A stretch of DNA of 64,000 bases from Mucilaginibacter ginsenosidivorans (GCF_007971025.1 NZ_CP042436.1:2728001-2792000), one strand, 5' to 3'. Numbered from the stretch's first letter, positions 16,907 through 26,151 are shown. Program-made: numbers and translations. The notes: generated from the letters alone by a model not told the origin.

Positions 16907-17698
16907 ATGGAAGTACACCATCACCCGCAATTAGAACATAAGCCCAAGCCCTGGAAGGAATACCTGCTGGAATATTTTATGATCTTTTTAGCCGTAATGA
17001 CCGGTTTTTTTGCAGAGAGCTACCGGGAGCATCTGAGCGAACGCTCGAAGGAACATGAATATGCTGTTAATTTAAAAAAAGACCTGGTGAGTGATACCGC
17101 TAATATCAACTTTTGGATTCCGGCTCTTATGACCAGGATAGCTAAATTCGATACGCTCATCAACTACCTTGAAGCCTCAGGCCCGGTGAAAAATGGCTCG
17201 AATATGTATTACCTGGCCAGGTTATCCACCCGTAACCAGGTATTCGAGCCAAGAGACAATACTATCCTGGAAATGAAAAGTTCAGGAAACCTGAGGCTGA
17301 TACATAACAGGGAGATAGTGAATGGCTTGATGGACTATGAAAAAGTAGTCCAGGAATACCGCAATTTACAGGACATTGAGCAAAAAGAAGATGTTTTAAG
17401 CTACCCGTTGCTGGGCCAGTTGTTTGATGCGAAAATATTTAACCAAATGGTTTCGGTAAAAACAAGTGAACTTACGGCACAGGAATATGCGGGCGGGTCG
17501 ACCAATAATTTGGTGATGCCCCCTGGTAATCCGCAGCTGATCAGTAACGATAAGGAAAAGATCAATATGCTGATCTATTATATCCATCAGCGGAAGTCGA
17601 GCTTTATGGGGGAGATACGGCGGCTGACGGTACAAAAAACTGTTGACACAGCGTTGATAAGCAAAATAAACTACGAGTACAAGCTGAACAATGAGTAG
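16907..17698 (+). CDS. membrane-anchored protein with His-rich leader
   Basis: A 263-residue protein of unknown function. A charged leader (MEVHHHPQLEHKPKPWKEYL) is followed by one transmembrane helix (about 23-37, LEYFMIFLAVMTGFFAE) and a long helical, soluble region. The ATG at 16907 is chosen because the same leader is repeated as a second start at 17833. This leader-plus-helix layout is common among hypothetical proteins of Sphingobacteriaceae. The stop codon overlaps the start of a 32-residue membrane micropeptide, indicating translational coupling. Confidence 0.75.
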   Translation: MEVHHHPQLEHKPKPWKEYLLEYFMIFLAVMTGFFAESYREHLSERSKEHEYAVNLKKDLVSDTANINFWIPALMTRIAKFDTLINYLEASGPVKNGSNMYYLARLSTRNQVFEPRDNTILEMKSSGNLRLIHNREIVNGLMDYEKVVQEYRNLQDIEQKEDVLSYPLLGQLFDAKIFNQMVSVKTSELTAQEYAGGSTNNLVMPPGNPQLISNDKEKINMLIYYIHQRKSSFMGEIRRLTVQKTVDTALISKINYEYKLNNE

Positions 17699-17789
17699 CA
17701 AGACCAAAGCGCTTTTGATCAGGGCCATAATTTACACTGTCGTGGGATTCGGGATAGCATACATTTGGCATTCGATGAAGGGAAGTTGA
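17691..17789 (+). CDS. 32-residue membrane micropeptide, translationally coupled
   Basis: ATG at 17691 overlaps the upstream stop (TAG 17696-17698) by eight bases in another frame. The product starts MSSKTKALLI, has one hydrophobic segment of about 15-18 residues with a basic N-terminus, and ends at TGA 17787-17789. The overlap, the positive-inside charge and the complete helix support a real small membrane protein, perhaps a partner of the protein at 16907. Confidence 0.5.
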   Translation: MSSKTKALLIRAIIYTVVGFGIAYIWHSMKGS

Positions 17790-17832
17790 GGTCTAAAGCC
17801 GGAAATATTTTATCAACCAATAAACCATCACC

Positions 17833-17973
17833 ATGGAAGTACACCACCACCCGCAATTAGAACATAAGCCCAAGCCCTGGAAGGAATACTTGCTGGAAGG
17901 CTTTTCGGATGCTACTGAAGGCACTGCAAAAAAATTACACGCTGGATTAAAAACAGACGTACGAAGTCTTTAA
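17833..17973 (+). pseudogene. truncated duplicate of the 16907 gene's leader
   Basis: A 46-codon frame whose first 22 codons match those at 16907-16972 at 64 of 66 bases (differences in codons 5 and 20, both silent). After that, homology stops: the transmembrane helix is replaced by GFSDATEGTAKK and the frame ends in DVRSL. The tail is read from the left arm of a 13-base inverted repeat shared with the convergent gene. Either a gene remnant after recombination or a leader-only peptide; the pseudogene reading is preferred. Confidence 0.55.
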
Positions 17974-17988
17974 AAACTTCGTACGTCT
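17955..17988 (-). terminator. terminator hairpin inside the 3' end of the heptad-protein gene
   Basis: AGACGTACGAAGT (17955-17967) and ACTTCGTACGTCT (17976-17988) are perfect 13-base arms with an 8-base loop. Read on the minus strand the hairpin is followed by GTTTTTAA. One arm encodes the last residues (DVRSF) of the minus-strand protein, so coding sequence and terminator coincide. Confidence 0.6.
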
Positions 17989-18854
17989 TGCGACATATTA
18001 CTGCTAATACTTTGACGGCTCATATGAATACCGTGCCTGTTCCCGGAATTTTCGAATGAAAATTCCCCACCGGCGAAACGTTTATATTTCTCTTTATACT
18101 TCTGAAATACGTTGTCCGGCTGTTTGGTGCCATTCACGGTCATTTCCTCACTGTTAAGGGTCATCTCGTGCAGGCTTTTCTCGTTCGGTACGATCGTATC
18201 ACTTAATAGGTCAGCTATCAGTTGCTTCATAAGCGCCTGGTCCTTGCGGGCCTCCTCCTGGTCTTTCCTCGCTTGAGCCTGGTCTAAGCGTGCCTGCTCC
18301 TGGTCACGGCCGGCTTGCTCCTGGTCCAGCCTGGCTTGTGCCTGGTCGCGCTGTGCATCCTCCTGTTCTTCCTTAGCCTGCAGTTCATCGCGCCGGGCCT
18401 GCTCCTGGTCACGTTTAGCTTGCTCCTGGTCGCGGGCCGCTTGTTCCTGGTCTTTCTTCGCCTGCTGCTCATCAAGCATAGCCTGCCGCTGGTCGCGCCG
18501 GGCCTGTTCCTGGTCCTTCCTTGCCTGTATGCGGTCCTTGCGTACCTGTTCGCGAATGGCCGCGATAGTTTTACTGTACGCCCCCCATTTTTCAGATGGT
18601 ATTTTTTCGCCTTCTACATATAAACCGGTTATTTTGTCGTTTACCAGCAATATCTCATAGTACCGTCCTTTCCAGTTGGTACTGATATGCTCACGCGCTT
18701 TTCCGGGTACCGAGTTATCGATGACGTCGCTATTGTTGTACCGCCCCATGTTGAAGGCACGTTTCATCGTGTCATTTTGCTGCGCAAAAGCGCTGATGGT
18801 CAAGGCGGTTGTGACTATCAGCAGCATGCCGCCTTTAATGTGATTTGTTTTCAT
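17970..18854 (-). CDS. exported Asp-type heptad-repeat protein
   Basis: A 294-residue protein with signal peptide (cleavage near SAFAQ, residue 25). Conserved flank 1 (about 64-105) has the pattern [20 protein letters not shown]. Then come exactly 14 consecutive seven-residue units (110-207), consensus Q-A-[RK]-x-D-Q-[EQ], almost always with Asp at position 5. Flank 2 (about 208-270) includes [17 protein letters not shown]. Both flanks are shared with the paralog at 19026, but the repeat class differs. The repeat should form one long, very polar helix in the periplasm. It is the last gene of the BlaI/BlaR1-headed minus-strand series, 171 bases after its paralog. Function unknown. Confidence 0.82.
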   Translation of the reverse strand: MKTNHIKGGMLLIVTTALTISAFAQQNDTMKRAFNMGRYNNSDVIDNSVPGKAREHISTNWKGRYYEILLVNDKITGLYVEGEKIPSEKWGAYSKTIAAIREQVRKDRIQARKDQEQARRDQRQAMLDEQQAKKDQEQAARDQEQAKRDQEQARRDELQAKEEQEDAQRDQAQARLDQEQAGRDQEQARLDQAQARKDQEEARKDQALMKQLIADLLSDTIVPNEKSLHEMTLNSEEMTVNGTKQPDNVFQKYKEKYKRFAGGEFSFENSGNRHGIHMSRQSISSNMSQDVRSF

Positions 18855-19025
18855 TTTTTTTGATTCTGATTATTTTAAATTATCTCCTCCCCGACTTTAA
18901 GATCAGAAAAGTGGTGCAGAGCGTTAGAAAAATAGCGATGCAATAACAGAGCATATGGCTAAAGTTTTAATTCGCTTTTGTTTCGTTTCTAAGTTATAGT
19001 TGGTGCCCTAAAGGGTGCCAAATTC

Positions 19026-19889
19026 TCAGTCACCGCTTCCGCGGATAACACCATCCCTCGAGTAACTGAAATTGCCGTCGAAGAACTTGCTGTATTTCTC
19101 TTTGTATTTCCTGAATATGGCTTCGGGTTGCTTAACGCCGTTCACGCTCATCCCAAATTTGTTTAGCTTCATCTCGCGCAAACCCGAAGAATCGGGGATT
19201 ATCTTATCGGTTACAAGGTCCTCGGTTATATCCTTCATCATTTGTTCGTTGGCACGCGCCTGTTCCGCATTTTTCTTTGCCTGCAGTTCGTTTTGCTGCG
19301 CCTGTTCGGCATTGCGTTTTGCCTGTTCCTTGTTGCGGGCTACCTGTTCCTCGTTCCGCTTAGCTTGGTCTTCATTAGCTAATGCCTGTGCCTGGTTCCG
19401 TACAGCCTGTTCGGCGTTTACAGCGTTCTGGCTTGCATTTAGCCGGGCCTGCTCGGCGTTGCGTTTCACCTGCTCCTGGTTGCGCACTTCCTGCTCAGCA
19501 TTAAGCTTCGCTTGCTGCTGGTTCCGCACAGCCTGTTCGGCGTTCCTTTTCGCCTGTTCGGCGTTACGCCTGGCCTGTTCCTTCATCTCCCGTCGAATAG
19601 TGGCAATTGCCTCATTGTAATTATGCCAATCGGCCGGGGCAATCTTCTCACCATCAACAAACAGCGACGTCATCTTCTCATTCACAAATTCTATTTTGTA
19701 TATCCTGTTGTTGAGTTCAGTCTGAATTCGTTCCGTCCGGTTGCCATTTTCATTATGTACGATATCGTAGTTATGGCGGATACCTTCATTATCGGCCTTT
19801 TTATCTGATACGCTTGTTTGTGCACTGGCCGAAAATGCGGCCAATAGCATCCCTGTCAGCCATAAGCTGTTCCTGTAATTTGTTTTCAT
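19026..19889 (-). CDS. exported Asn-type heptad-repeat protein
   Basis: A 287-residue paralog of the protein at 17970. It has a signal peptide (cleavage near SASAQ, residue 24), flank 1 with IYKIEFVNEKMTSLFVDGEK and flank 2 with NGVKQPEAIFRKYKEKY. Between them are 16 uninterrupted heptads (105-216), consensus Q-A-[RK]-x-N-x-E, with Asn in position 5 in place of Asp. It is encoded 154 bases downstream of the BlaR1-type gene on the same strand. The domains flanking the repeat are unnamed to my knowledge. Likely a periplasmic or surface partner of the receptor tail, which carries both repeat classes; this is inference. Confidence 0.82.
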   Translation of the reverse strand: MKTNYRNSLWLTGMLLAAFSASAQTSVSDKKADNEGIRHNYDIVHNENGNRTERIQTELNNRIYKIEFVNEKMTSLFVDGEKIAPADWHNYNEAIATIRREMKEQARRNAEQAKRNAEQAVRNQQQAKLNAEQEVRNQEQVKRNAEQARLNASQNAVNAEQAVRNQAQALANEDQAKRNEEQVARNKEQAKRNAEQAQQNELQAKKNAEQARANEQMMKDITEDLVTDKIIPDSSGLREMKLNKFGMSVNGVKQPEAIFRKYKEKYSKFFDGNFSYSRDGVIRGSGD

Positions 19890-20043
19890 TTTTGTTGAAT
19901 TAAAGTTTAAAGATCAGGCAATACTTATCTGCATCGCCGTAAAAGCAATGGTATTAAAAACATCAAATTTTAATTGTTAGCAAAATGGTAGTTGCGGTTG
20001 CGCGTTCCGCACATTACCCAGTATTATGTTATGATCAGTTATT

Positions 20044-21759
20044 TTATTGCTGTATGCCGGTTTGATTTTTTATGGCCTGTTCCTGGTTTTTGCGTGCTTG
20101 TATTTCATTTAGTTTTACCTGCTCTTCGTTGCGTACGGCCTGCAGGGCGTTCCTTTTAGCCTGTTCCTGGTTGCGAACATTCTGCTCTGCATTTCTCTTT
20201 GCCTGGTCACGGTTCAGGTCAGCCTGCTCCTTGTTCTTTTGTTGTTGAATAGCATTTTGTGTTGCCTGATCTTTCCGGGCTTCGTCCCTGTCCCTCCTGG
20301 CCCGCTCTTCGTCCTCTTTAGCTTGTACCTGGTCCAAACGGGCCTGCTCCTGGTCGCGCTTAGCCTGCGCCTGGTCAATCACCGCCTGCACCTGGTCTTT
20401 TTTAGCTTGCACCTGGTCTCGGAGCGCTTCGTCCTGCTGTTGCCTGGCGCTCAGCTGATCGGTTGCCGCCGGGGACGTCCCATTGCTTTGCAGCCCGTTG
20501 GAAATTACAGTCGACACGATATCGGATGTCTTAATTGCATTTGAATATTGCAGTCGCCCGGTAACCGTTATTGATGCGCGTCTCCTGCTTATCGCTTCAT
20601 GCCCGGGTAGAGCACCGTTTGTAAACACACGTTCGTTTTGTAAGGCATTGTGTTGTTTCACGGCCATCTGCTTTACGGCCGGGATATGAGCTTTATGCGA
20701 TGTGGCATAATTCGAGCTCTTTACCTGTGCTATGGCTGCCGTAGCCACGACTATTGACAGTACCACCACACCTCCCATAAAAAACGCTTTTTCAGCGGGC
20801 CCGAAAGCTTTGTGCTGGTTATTGAGGATACGTGCAACCCGGTTAAGCAGATGATCCTTTTTGCCGGGAAATGCTACCTGGTAATTGTTACCATAAAGGG
20901 CGTGCTCTTTAAAGCTAATGAGAGCCTGTACAAATTCACGCTTATTTTGGGTTTGCCCGAGGGCGATGTCGTCACAGCAATTTTCGCGTTCTTCGCGCAG
21001 CAGCGACGATATCCACAACAAGCCGGGATTAAAAAAGAACACGGTTTCGGCAACGGTTTGCAGGAAATTGACCATATAGTCGTGCCGGCGGATGTGTGCC
21101 AGTTCGTGTAACAAAATGGCCTCTACCTGGCCGGCAGGTAAACCGGCTATTAAGCCCACTGGTACAAGAATAACCGGCTTGAGATGACCGATAACCATAG
21201 GCATTTTTACATAGCCTGACTCGAGCAGGGTCACAGCCCGCTTCAGTTGCAGATTGTGGCATAATACCTCAATTTTGTCCTTCCATTCAGCTGGCGGCTG
21301 ATATATAAAGCGGTTCCTGGCGCGGCGAATATAAACCATGCCGCCCATCATCCGGAGCGAACGGAAAATGAATAATACAAACCACAGCAGGACGATCATC
21401 GGCGCGTTAGCAGAGAAGTAGCCGATACATATTTTCGCAAATGCTCTTATGCTTGCGGCATTAATATCGAACGGGAGCGAGGTTGTGTTGATGGTAACTG
21501 CTAAGGGGTGGGCGGTAGTTTGCAGGGGTGCTTTGTTCCATTCCCAAACAAAAGTCGACGCACAAGCCACAATAAATAGCACCAATTGAGCCAATATTAC
21601 ATTATATCTTACAGCGGCGCCGGAGCGCTTAGCGAATGTGAGTATGAGCCCGGTGATAACTGCTAACAACAAGCCCTGCCACAGTGAGTGGATAAGCATC
21701 CAGCCGAATGCCTGGAAGAAGTGTTGTGACACCGTGCCTGTTGCCTGTAGCGTTTGCAT
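20044..21759 (-). CDS. BlaR1/MecR1-type M56 metalloprotease receptor with heptad-repeat tail
   Basis: About 571 residues. N-terminal transmembrane helices lie near 20-42, 52-70 and 118-135. The cytoplasmic gluzincin domain has H218-E219-x2-H222 ([13 protein letters not shown]) and a downstream [10 protein letters not shown] segment with the likely third ligand. The last helix is about 324-345. The C-terminal tail, predicted periplasmic, lacks a penicillin-binding domain. It holds eight Asp-type heptads (about 443-498), a 12-residue spacer and eight Asn-type heptads (about 511-566). In BlaR1 systems, a stimulus on the outside activates the protease, which leads to loss of BlaI repression. It starts five bases after the BlaI stop, as a tight operon. 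Confidence 0.88.
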   Translation of the reverse strand: MQTLQATGTVSQHFFQAFGWMLIHSLWQGLLLAVITGLILTFAKRSGAAVRYNVILAQLVLFIVACASTFVWEWNKAPLQTTAHPLAVTINTTSLPFDINAASIRAFAKICIGYFSANAPMIVLLWFVLFIFRSLRMMGGMVYIRRARNRFIYQPPAEWKDKIEVLCHNLQLKRAVTLLESGYVKMPMVIGHLKPVILVPVGLIAGLPAGQVEAILLHELAHIRRHDYMVNFLQTVAETVFFFNPGLLWISSLLREERENCCDDIALGQTQNKREFVQALISFKEHALYGNNYQVAFPGKKDHLLNRVARILNNQHKAFGPAEKAFFMGGVVVLSIVVATAAIAQVKSSNYATSHKAHIPAVKQMAVKQHNALQNERVFTNGALPGHEAISRRRASITVTGRLQYSNAIKTSDIVSTVISNGLQSNGTSPAATDQLSARQQQDEALRDQVQAKKDQVQAVIDQAQAKRDQEQARLDQVQAKEDEERARRDRDEARKDQATQNAIQQQKNKEQADLNRDQAKRNAEQNVRNQEQAKRNALQAVRNEEQVKLNEIQARKNQEQAIKNQTGIQQ

Positions 21760-21763
21760 TATT

Positions 21764-22165
21764 TTATTGATTATCCATGTTGTTTAACAGATCCTTTATT
21801 TTTTGCAGTTCCTCTGCCGATGTTTTGTCGTTACCCAGCAGGGCCACCATAAGGCTGCTTGGGGAACCATTGTACGTCGAATCTACAAAGCGGCCAAGCA
21901 GGTTACCCTTTACACTGTCTTCGCCTACCGCCGCACTGTAGACGTGTTTCATGTTGCTTTCGTCACGGTTAAGCATACCTTTTTCTTTCATCACCTGCAT
22001 CAATTTTAGCGTACTGGTATAGATCACCGCTTCCTTTTGTTCGTTCAGCTTATCATGCACAAAACGCACTGTCGAAGGGCCATATCGCCAGAGTACCTGC
22101 AATACGTCCATTTCGGTCTTTGTGGGCACTGTTCCTTCACTTTTATCCTTTTTTGGCATCATCAT
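21764..22165 (-). CDS. BlaI/MecI/CopY family transcriptional repressor
   Basis: A 133-residue winged-helix repressor: DNA-binding domain about 10-85 ([20 protein letters not shown], then [17 protein letters not shown]) and a C-terminal dimerisation region with the [10 protein letters not shown] helix. It is the partner of the M56 protease directly downstream, four bases apart. Three consecutive ATG codons occur at the start; the first is annotated. A palindrome over the minus-strand promoter (22188-22195) is the likely autoregulatory site. Because no beta-lactamase lies here, the regulon is probably the protease and the heptad proteins themselves. Confidence 0.9.
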   Translation of the reverse strand: MMMPKKDKSEGTVPTKTEMDVLQVLWRYGPSTVRFVHDKLNEQKEAVIYTSTLKLMQVMKEKGMLNRDESNMKHVYSAAVGEDSVKGNLLGRFVDSTYNGSPSSLMVALLGNDKTSAEELQKIKDLLNNMDNQ

Positions 22166-22185
22166 AAATCAAAGGTATGTATTAA

Positions 22186-22195
22186 AAACGTACGT
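22186..22195 (-). promoter_or_regulatory. candidate BlaI operator/promoter
   Basis: The 8-base palindrome ACGTACGT (22188-22195) overlaps, on the minus strand, TACGTTTT (22193 down to 22186), a near match to the TAnnTTTG -7 box. It lies about 21-30 bases before the BlaI start. Confidence 0.4.
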
Positions 22196-22325
22196 TGCAA
22201 CAGGTAAGTGCAATTATTTTATTTTTTTTAAATATATTTATTGAAACATACTCATATTGTGGTTGTTAAAACTTCAATATTTTGAGCTCTGAAAAAGTAT
22301 TTGCTGGAAGGCCCGGTCTGGAAAC

Positions 22326-23792
22326 ATGGCACAAAAAAGGAATAGATCGATATTCAATACATTTGGACAGCTTAGCAGTTCGCTTATCTGGATGGGCGAG
22401 AATAAAAGCAGACCGGCTTATATCCGGTACCTGATCACTTTATTTTTGGTGCTGGCCGCAACGGGCCTTAAATTGTATTTCAAGCAAACTATCGGTATCA
22501 GCAGCCCCTACCTGTTGTATTTTGGTATTGTTTGCCTTAGCGCCATTCTTTCCGGCATCGGGCCGGCGATATTTGCAGCTTTTTTTTCGGCTTTCCTAGC
22601 GGACTACCTGTTTATACCCCCGCTTGACACAATAGAACTTTTGCCAAAGGATCTGGTTAAAACCATTATATTTTTATGTGAATGTTCCCTAATAACCTTG
22701 CTAAGTTCGGGCGTAACCGTAGCATACAGGCAAATACGGCAAAACCAATTGCTATTTAAGGCGATGATTGAAAAAGGTACTGAAGGTATTGTACTGACAG
22801 ATGCAGATAATAAAAGAATATATGTAAGCCAGTCGATCGAACGTATAATTGGCTACACCGCTGATGAATTTATCGACATGCCACCATGGGCACTGGCCCA
22901 CCCGGATGAATTGCCGGAAATGATAAGAGATATGGCAGAATTGAAAAAGCACCCGGGCAAAAACATTTCGTTTGTACACAGGATAAAGCACAAAAACGGC
23001 GATTGGGTATGGCTGGAGAATTCGATCACCAATCTTTTGGAAGATGAGGCCGTTAAAGCGATAGTTGCAAATTTTTATAATGTAAGCGAACGGATTTTGA
23101 TGGAGCAAAAGAAGGACGACTTCATCAGCATTGCAAGTCACGAATTAAAAACACCGGTTACAAGCCTTAAAGCTTCGCTCCAGTTGCTCGACAATGTTAA
23201 AAATGATCCTTCATCGCCGATCATCGCCAAATTGGTGACGCAGGCAAACCGAAGCACCGAAAAAATAACATCGTTAATTGAGCAATTACTTGATGCAGGC
23301 CGGGTAAACCAGCGGGAACTGCATCTGAACAAAACAAATTTCAGGATAACGGAACTGATGGAAACCTGTTGTACTGACATAAGACTTTCGGGGAAACGCG
23401 AACTGGTGCTCAACGGTAATAAAAATATAATAGTTTGGGCAGATGAAGTACGGATAGAACAGGTGATAACCAACCTGGTGAATAATGCTGTTAAGTATGC
23501 GCCTGAATCGGATACCATTTACCTTGGTGCCGAAGTAGCGGGCGGTATGGCAAAGGTATCGGTACGGGATACCGGTCCGGGGATAGAAGCCGATAAAATG
23601 GCGCACCTGTTTGAACGTTATTATCGTGCCGGACAACCTGCATACCACAATTCGGGCCTGGGGCTGGGTCTGTATATCAGTTCGGAAATCATTAAAAAGC
23701 ATGGAGGTACTATTGGCGTTGAGAGCGAATCCGGGAAAGGCGCTACTTTCTGGTTTATGCTGCCGCTGTACGAATCGAAGAACTCAGAATAA
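22326..23792 (+). CDS. PAS-containing sensor histidine kinase with DUF4118 membrane domain
   Basis: A 488-residue kinase. Residues 30-135 form a DUF4118/KdpD-like block of about four transmembrane helices. A PAS/PAC domain spans about 140-258. The HisKA domain has phosphoacceptor H272 (SIASHELKTP), and the HATPase domain shows NLVNNAVKYAP, DTGPGIE and GLGLGLYIS. No response regulator gene is adjacent, so its partner is elsewhere. It is divergent from blaI-blaR1 with 160 bases between starts; a link to that system is possible but unsupported. Confidence 0.88.
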   Translation: MAQKRNRSIFNTFGQLSSSLIWMGENKSRPAYIRYLITLFLVLAATGLKLYFKQTIGISSPYLLYFGIVCLSAILSGIGPAIFAAFFSAFLADYLFIPPLDTIELLPKDLVKTIIFLCECSLITLLSSGVTVAYRQIRQNQLLFKAMIEKGTEGIVLTDADNKRIYVSQSIERIIGYTADEFIDMPPWALAHPDELPEMIRDMAELKKHPGKNISFVHRIKHKNGDWVWLENSITNLLEDEAVKAIVANFYNVSERILMEQKKDDFISIASHELKTPVTSLKASLQLLDNVKNDPSSPIIAKLVTQANRSTEKITSLIEQLLDAGRVNQRELHLNKTNFRITELMETCCTDIRLSGKRELVLNGNKNIIVWADEVRIEQVITNLVNNAVKYAPESDTIYLGAEVAGGMAKVSVRDTGPGIEADKMAHLFERYYRAGQPAYHNSGLGLGLYISSEIIKKHGGTIGVESESGKGATFWFMLPLYESKNSE

Positions 23793-23969
23793 ATTTATAA
23801 TTACCTGAAAAACAATGCGTTTAAAGTAAAGCAATATTGTGGCGTGGTATGTTGTTTTACTTCCACCAGCGATCTCACCAAACCCCGGCATTAGTATCTT
23901 TTGTCAGCCATATCAACTGGGAAAAGGTGCTTTCGTGTGGCGACACTTTCGTCTTACCTATTAATTAAG

Positions 23970-23977
23970 TATTTTTG
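23970..23977 (+). promoter_or_regulatory. -7 promoter element that fixes the DUF998 start
   Basis: TATTTTTG matches TAnnTTTG exactly. It includes a TTG (23975) that opens the longest frame, so that TTG cannot be the translation start; the first downstream ATG is at 24008. Confidence 0.5.
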
Positions 23978-24007
23978 GCAATTCAACCTAACGTGAAACT
24001 GCCCGCT

Positions 24008-24625
24008 ATGCCGTACCGTGCCGAAGAAGAACGACCGCCCTTTAATACTTTTTTGCTTTGTTGCGCTATAATCGGTTCTGCACTTTTCGGCCTTATAAAT
24101 TTCTCATTTTCGGCATTCCATCCTGATTACATCATTGTGCGGCAACCTATCGGCGATCTGGAGTTACTACCCAACGGATGGATCCAATCAGTTGATTTTA
24201 TAATTTTCGGTTTTTTTATGTGGGCATTTGCTGCCGGTTTACGCAGGGAGTTAGGTGAAGGGGGCAGCTCAAAGATGTTACCTTTAATGCACGAACTTAC
24301 GGCCCTGGGGCTTATCATCGCAGGCGTGTTTGTTCATAACCCGATGCACAGCATTGCGAGCGTCGTGATTTTCACATCAATGATCGTTAGTTTCTTCCTG
24401 TTTGCGCAGCGGTTTAAAGGAGATACCCGGTGGAAAGGGTGGTCCACTTTTTCCTTTATCACCGGGATTATTGTTGCAGTTCTGATCATTATGTTTGGGT
24501 ATTCTATCAACAATCATGGCGCCTATGCCGGCTTGCTTGAGCGTATGGCTATGTTTGCCAGGGCGATATGGCTCATCATTTTTACTATCCGAGTGGCGGC
24601 CGGGGTGCGATTTTCTGCCAGGTAA
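24008..24625 (+). CDS. DUF998 family membrane protein
   Basis: A 205-residue protein with six predicted transmembrane helices. The family is recognised from FSAFHPDYIIVRQPIGDLEL near the end of the first helix pair and from a later conserved helix-loop with HNPMHSIAS. DUF998 proteins are uncharacterised membrane proteins distantly like multi-pass enzymes. The start ATG 24008 (MPYRAEEERPP) is chosen because a -7 box covers the earlier TTG; a GTG at 23993 is an alternative. It is a single-gene unit. Confidence 0.78.
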   Translation: MPYRAEEERPPFNTFLLCCAIIGSALFGLINFSFSAFHPDYIIVRQPIGDLELLPNGWIQSVDFIIFGFFMWAFAAGLRRELGEGGSSKMLPLMHELTALGLIIAGVFVHNPMHSIASVVIFTSMIVSFFLFAQRFKGDTRWKGWSTFSFITGIIVAVLIIMFGYSINNHGAYAGLLERMAMFARAIWLIIFTIRVAAGVRFSAR

Positions 24626-24819
24626 CACTATGGTTTTGCTATTGAATACTGGGGACAGAGGAGCTACTTAGTGTATCAGTTACAACATAAAGCAGGTGAA
24701 TTACCAAATAAAAAAAACAACTAAATAGCTTCATATTCGTTAAATTGTTTATCTGAGCACGGTAGAATGTAGTGGGCAAAGTGTATTAATTTATCTATTT
24801 TCGTGCCCAGGTATATTCT

Positions 24820-26034
24820 ATGGCATCAATCAAACCCTTTAGGGCCCTACGGCCCAACCCCCTGTACGCAACCAGCTTGATACAAACATCCCCGCAGGTA
24901 CAATCTGTAGCCGGCGACTCGCATTATGCTGACGGTTTGCCGGTGCTGAAAATAGCCCTGGAAATAGGGGCTCGTCACCGTCCTGAAACGACGGAGGGGC
25001 AGGCGAAAGCATACGAAGACATCAGGCATACGCTGAATGAACTTATAAAACAAGGGTTGCTGCAGTCGGGTGACAAGCCGGCAATGTATGTATACGAAGT
25101 GACGCATAAAACTTACCGTCAAACTGCGATATGGGCTTTAACGGGTTTGGAGGATTATACGAACGGCACCATCAAAACCCATGAACTTACTTTTGCCGAT
25201 AGCGTGCGACGCATAAAGAACTACCGGAAAAACACACGCCTTGAAGGCAGCCCCATCCTGATGACCTATACACCGAGTGTCACAGTCAACCGTATTATTG
25301 CAGAAACGATGGCCGCCGGACATAACAAAATATCTATAAGTAATCATGAAGCCGCACATGTGTTATGGCGAATTGAGGACGAGGCCACTTTAAAGGAATT
25401 GGTAGCAGCCTTCGCGCGGGTTAAAACAGTTTACCTTGCCGACGGGCACCACAGGCTTGAATCGGCTTACCGGCTTGCCCACGAGCAGCGGGAAAATCGC
25501 GAACCTGTATTTAATACGATATCGGCGCTTTATATGGCCACCGATCAATTACGTATCCAGGAGTTTGACAGGGTGGTTTTCCCTGATCCGGCTCCCGGGA
25601 AAGAAGATCTTTTGAACAGGATACGCGAACGTTTTGAACTAACCCGGGCAGATGCGCCGGTACAACCGCGGGATTTTAACAGGATAGGTATGTACGCCTT
25701 TGGCGAATGGTTCGAATTGACACCCCGAAACATTCCAATTGGTAATTTTGCATCGCGCCTTGATGCGTCAATATTGCAGGAGCAACTACTGGCGCCGGTA
25801 TTCGGAATTGTTGACCCAGTGAATGATAAACGGCTCAAATGTATAGGCGGCGCAGGTGCATTGAGCGAAATAAGAGGTTTGATAAATGGCTGCCCAGATG
25901 CTGTCGCTTTTACCCTTTGCCCTTTAAGTATCGATCAGTTGATCCATGTGGCGGATGCCGGCGAAATTTTGCCGCCAAAATCGACATGGATAGATCCAAA
26001 AGTGCCGTATGGACTTTTGTTGTATCAACATTGA
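24820..26034 (+). CDS. DUF1015 family protein
   Basis: A 404-residue cytoplasmic protein of the DUF1015 family. It has the N-terminal IKPFRALRPNP start, a central YEVTHKTYRQTAIWALTGLEDY stretch typical of the family and the conserved ADGHHRLESAYR motif near 211-222. In other bacteria DUF1015 genes lie beside serine biosynthesis genes (serA/serC) and are proposed to act as a kinase in serine metabolism. That neighbourhood is absent here. TATTTTCG at 24796-24803 is a near-consensus -7 box 17 bases before the ATG. Confidence 0.86.
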   Translation: MASIKPFRALRPNPLYATSLIQTSPQVQSVAGDSHYADGLPVLKIALEIGARHRPETTEGQAKAYEDIRHTLNELIKQGLLQSGDKPAMYVYEVTHKTYRQTAIWALTGLEDYTNGTIKTHELTFADSVRRIKNYRKNTRLEGSPILMTYTPSVTVNRIIAETMAAGHNKISISNHEAAHVLWRIEDEATLKELVAAFARVKTVYLADGHHRLESAYRLAHEQRENREPVFNTISALYMATDQLRIQEFDRVVFPDPAPGKEDLLNRIRERFELTRADAPVQPRDFNRIGMYAFGEWFELTPRNIPIGNFASRLDASILQEQLLAPVFGIVDPVNDKRLKCIGGAGALSEIRGLINGCPDAVAFTLCPLSIDQLIHVADAGEILPPKSTWIDPKVPYGLLLYQH

Positions 26035-26151
26035 TAAAATTAAACACGCTTGCTAACAATAGTTTAAAGAAAAAAATTATCTGTAGGATTACAAATAAAA
26101 ACCAAAAGTATCAATTTGTTGTTATGCAAGTGAAATGTTCAACTTACAACG

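Noticed and set aside
18315..20544. Leu/Val/Cys-rich open frames on the plus strand over the heptad genes
   Set aside because: They are antisense images of the Q-A-x-x-D/N repeats; composition and lack of starts make them non-coding.
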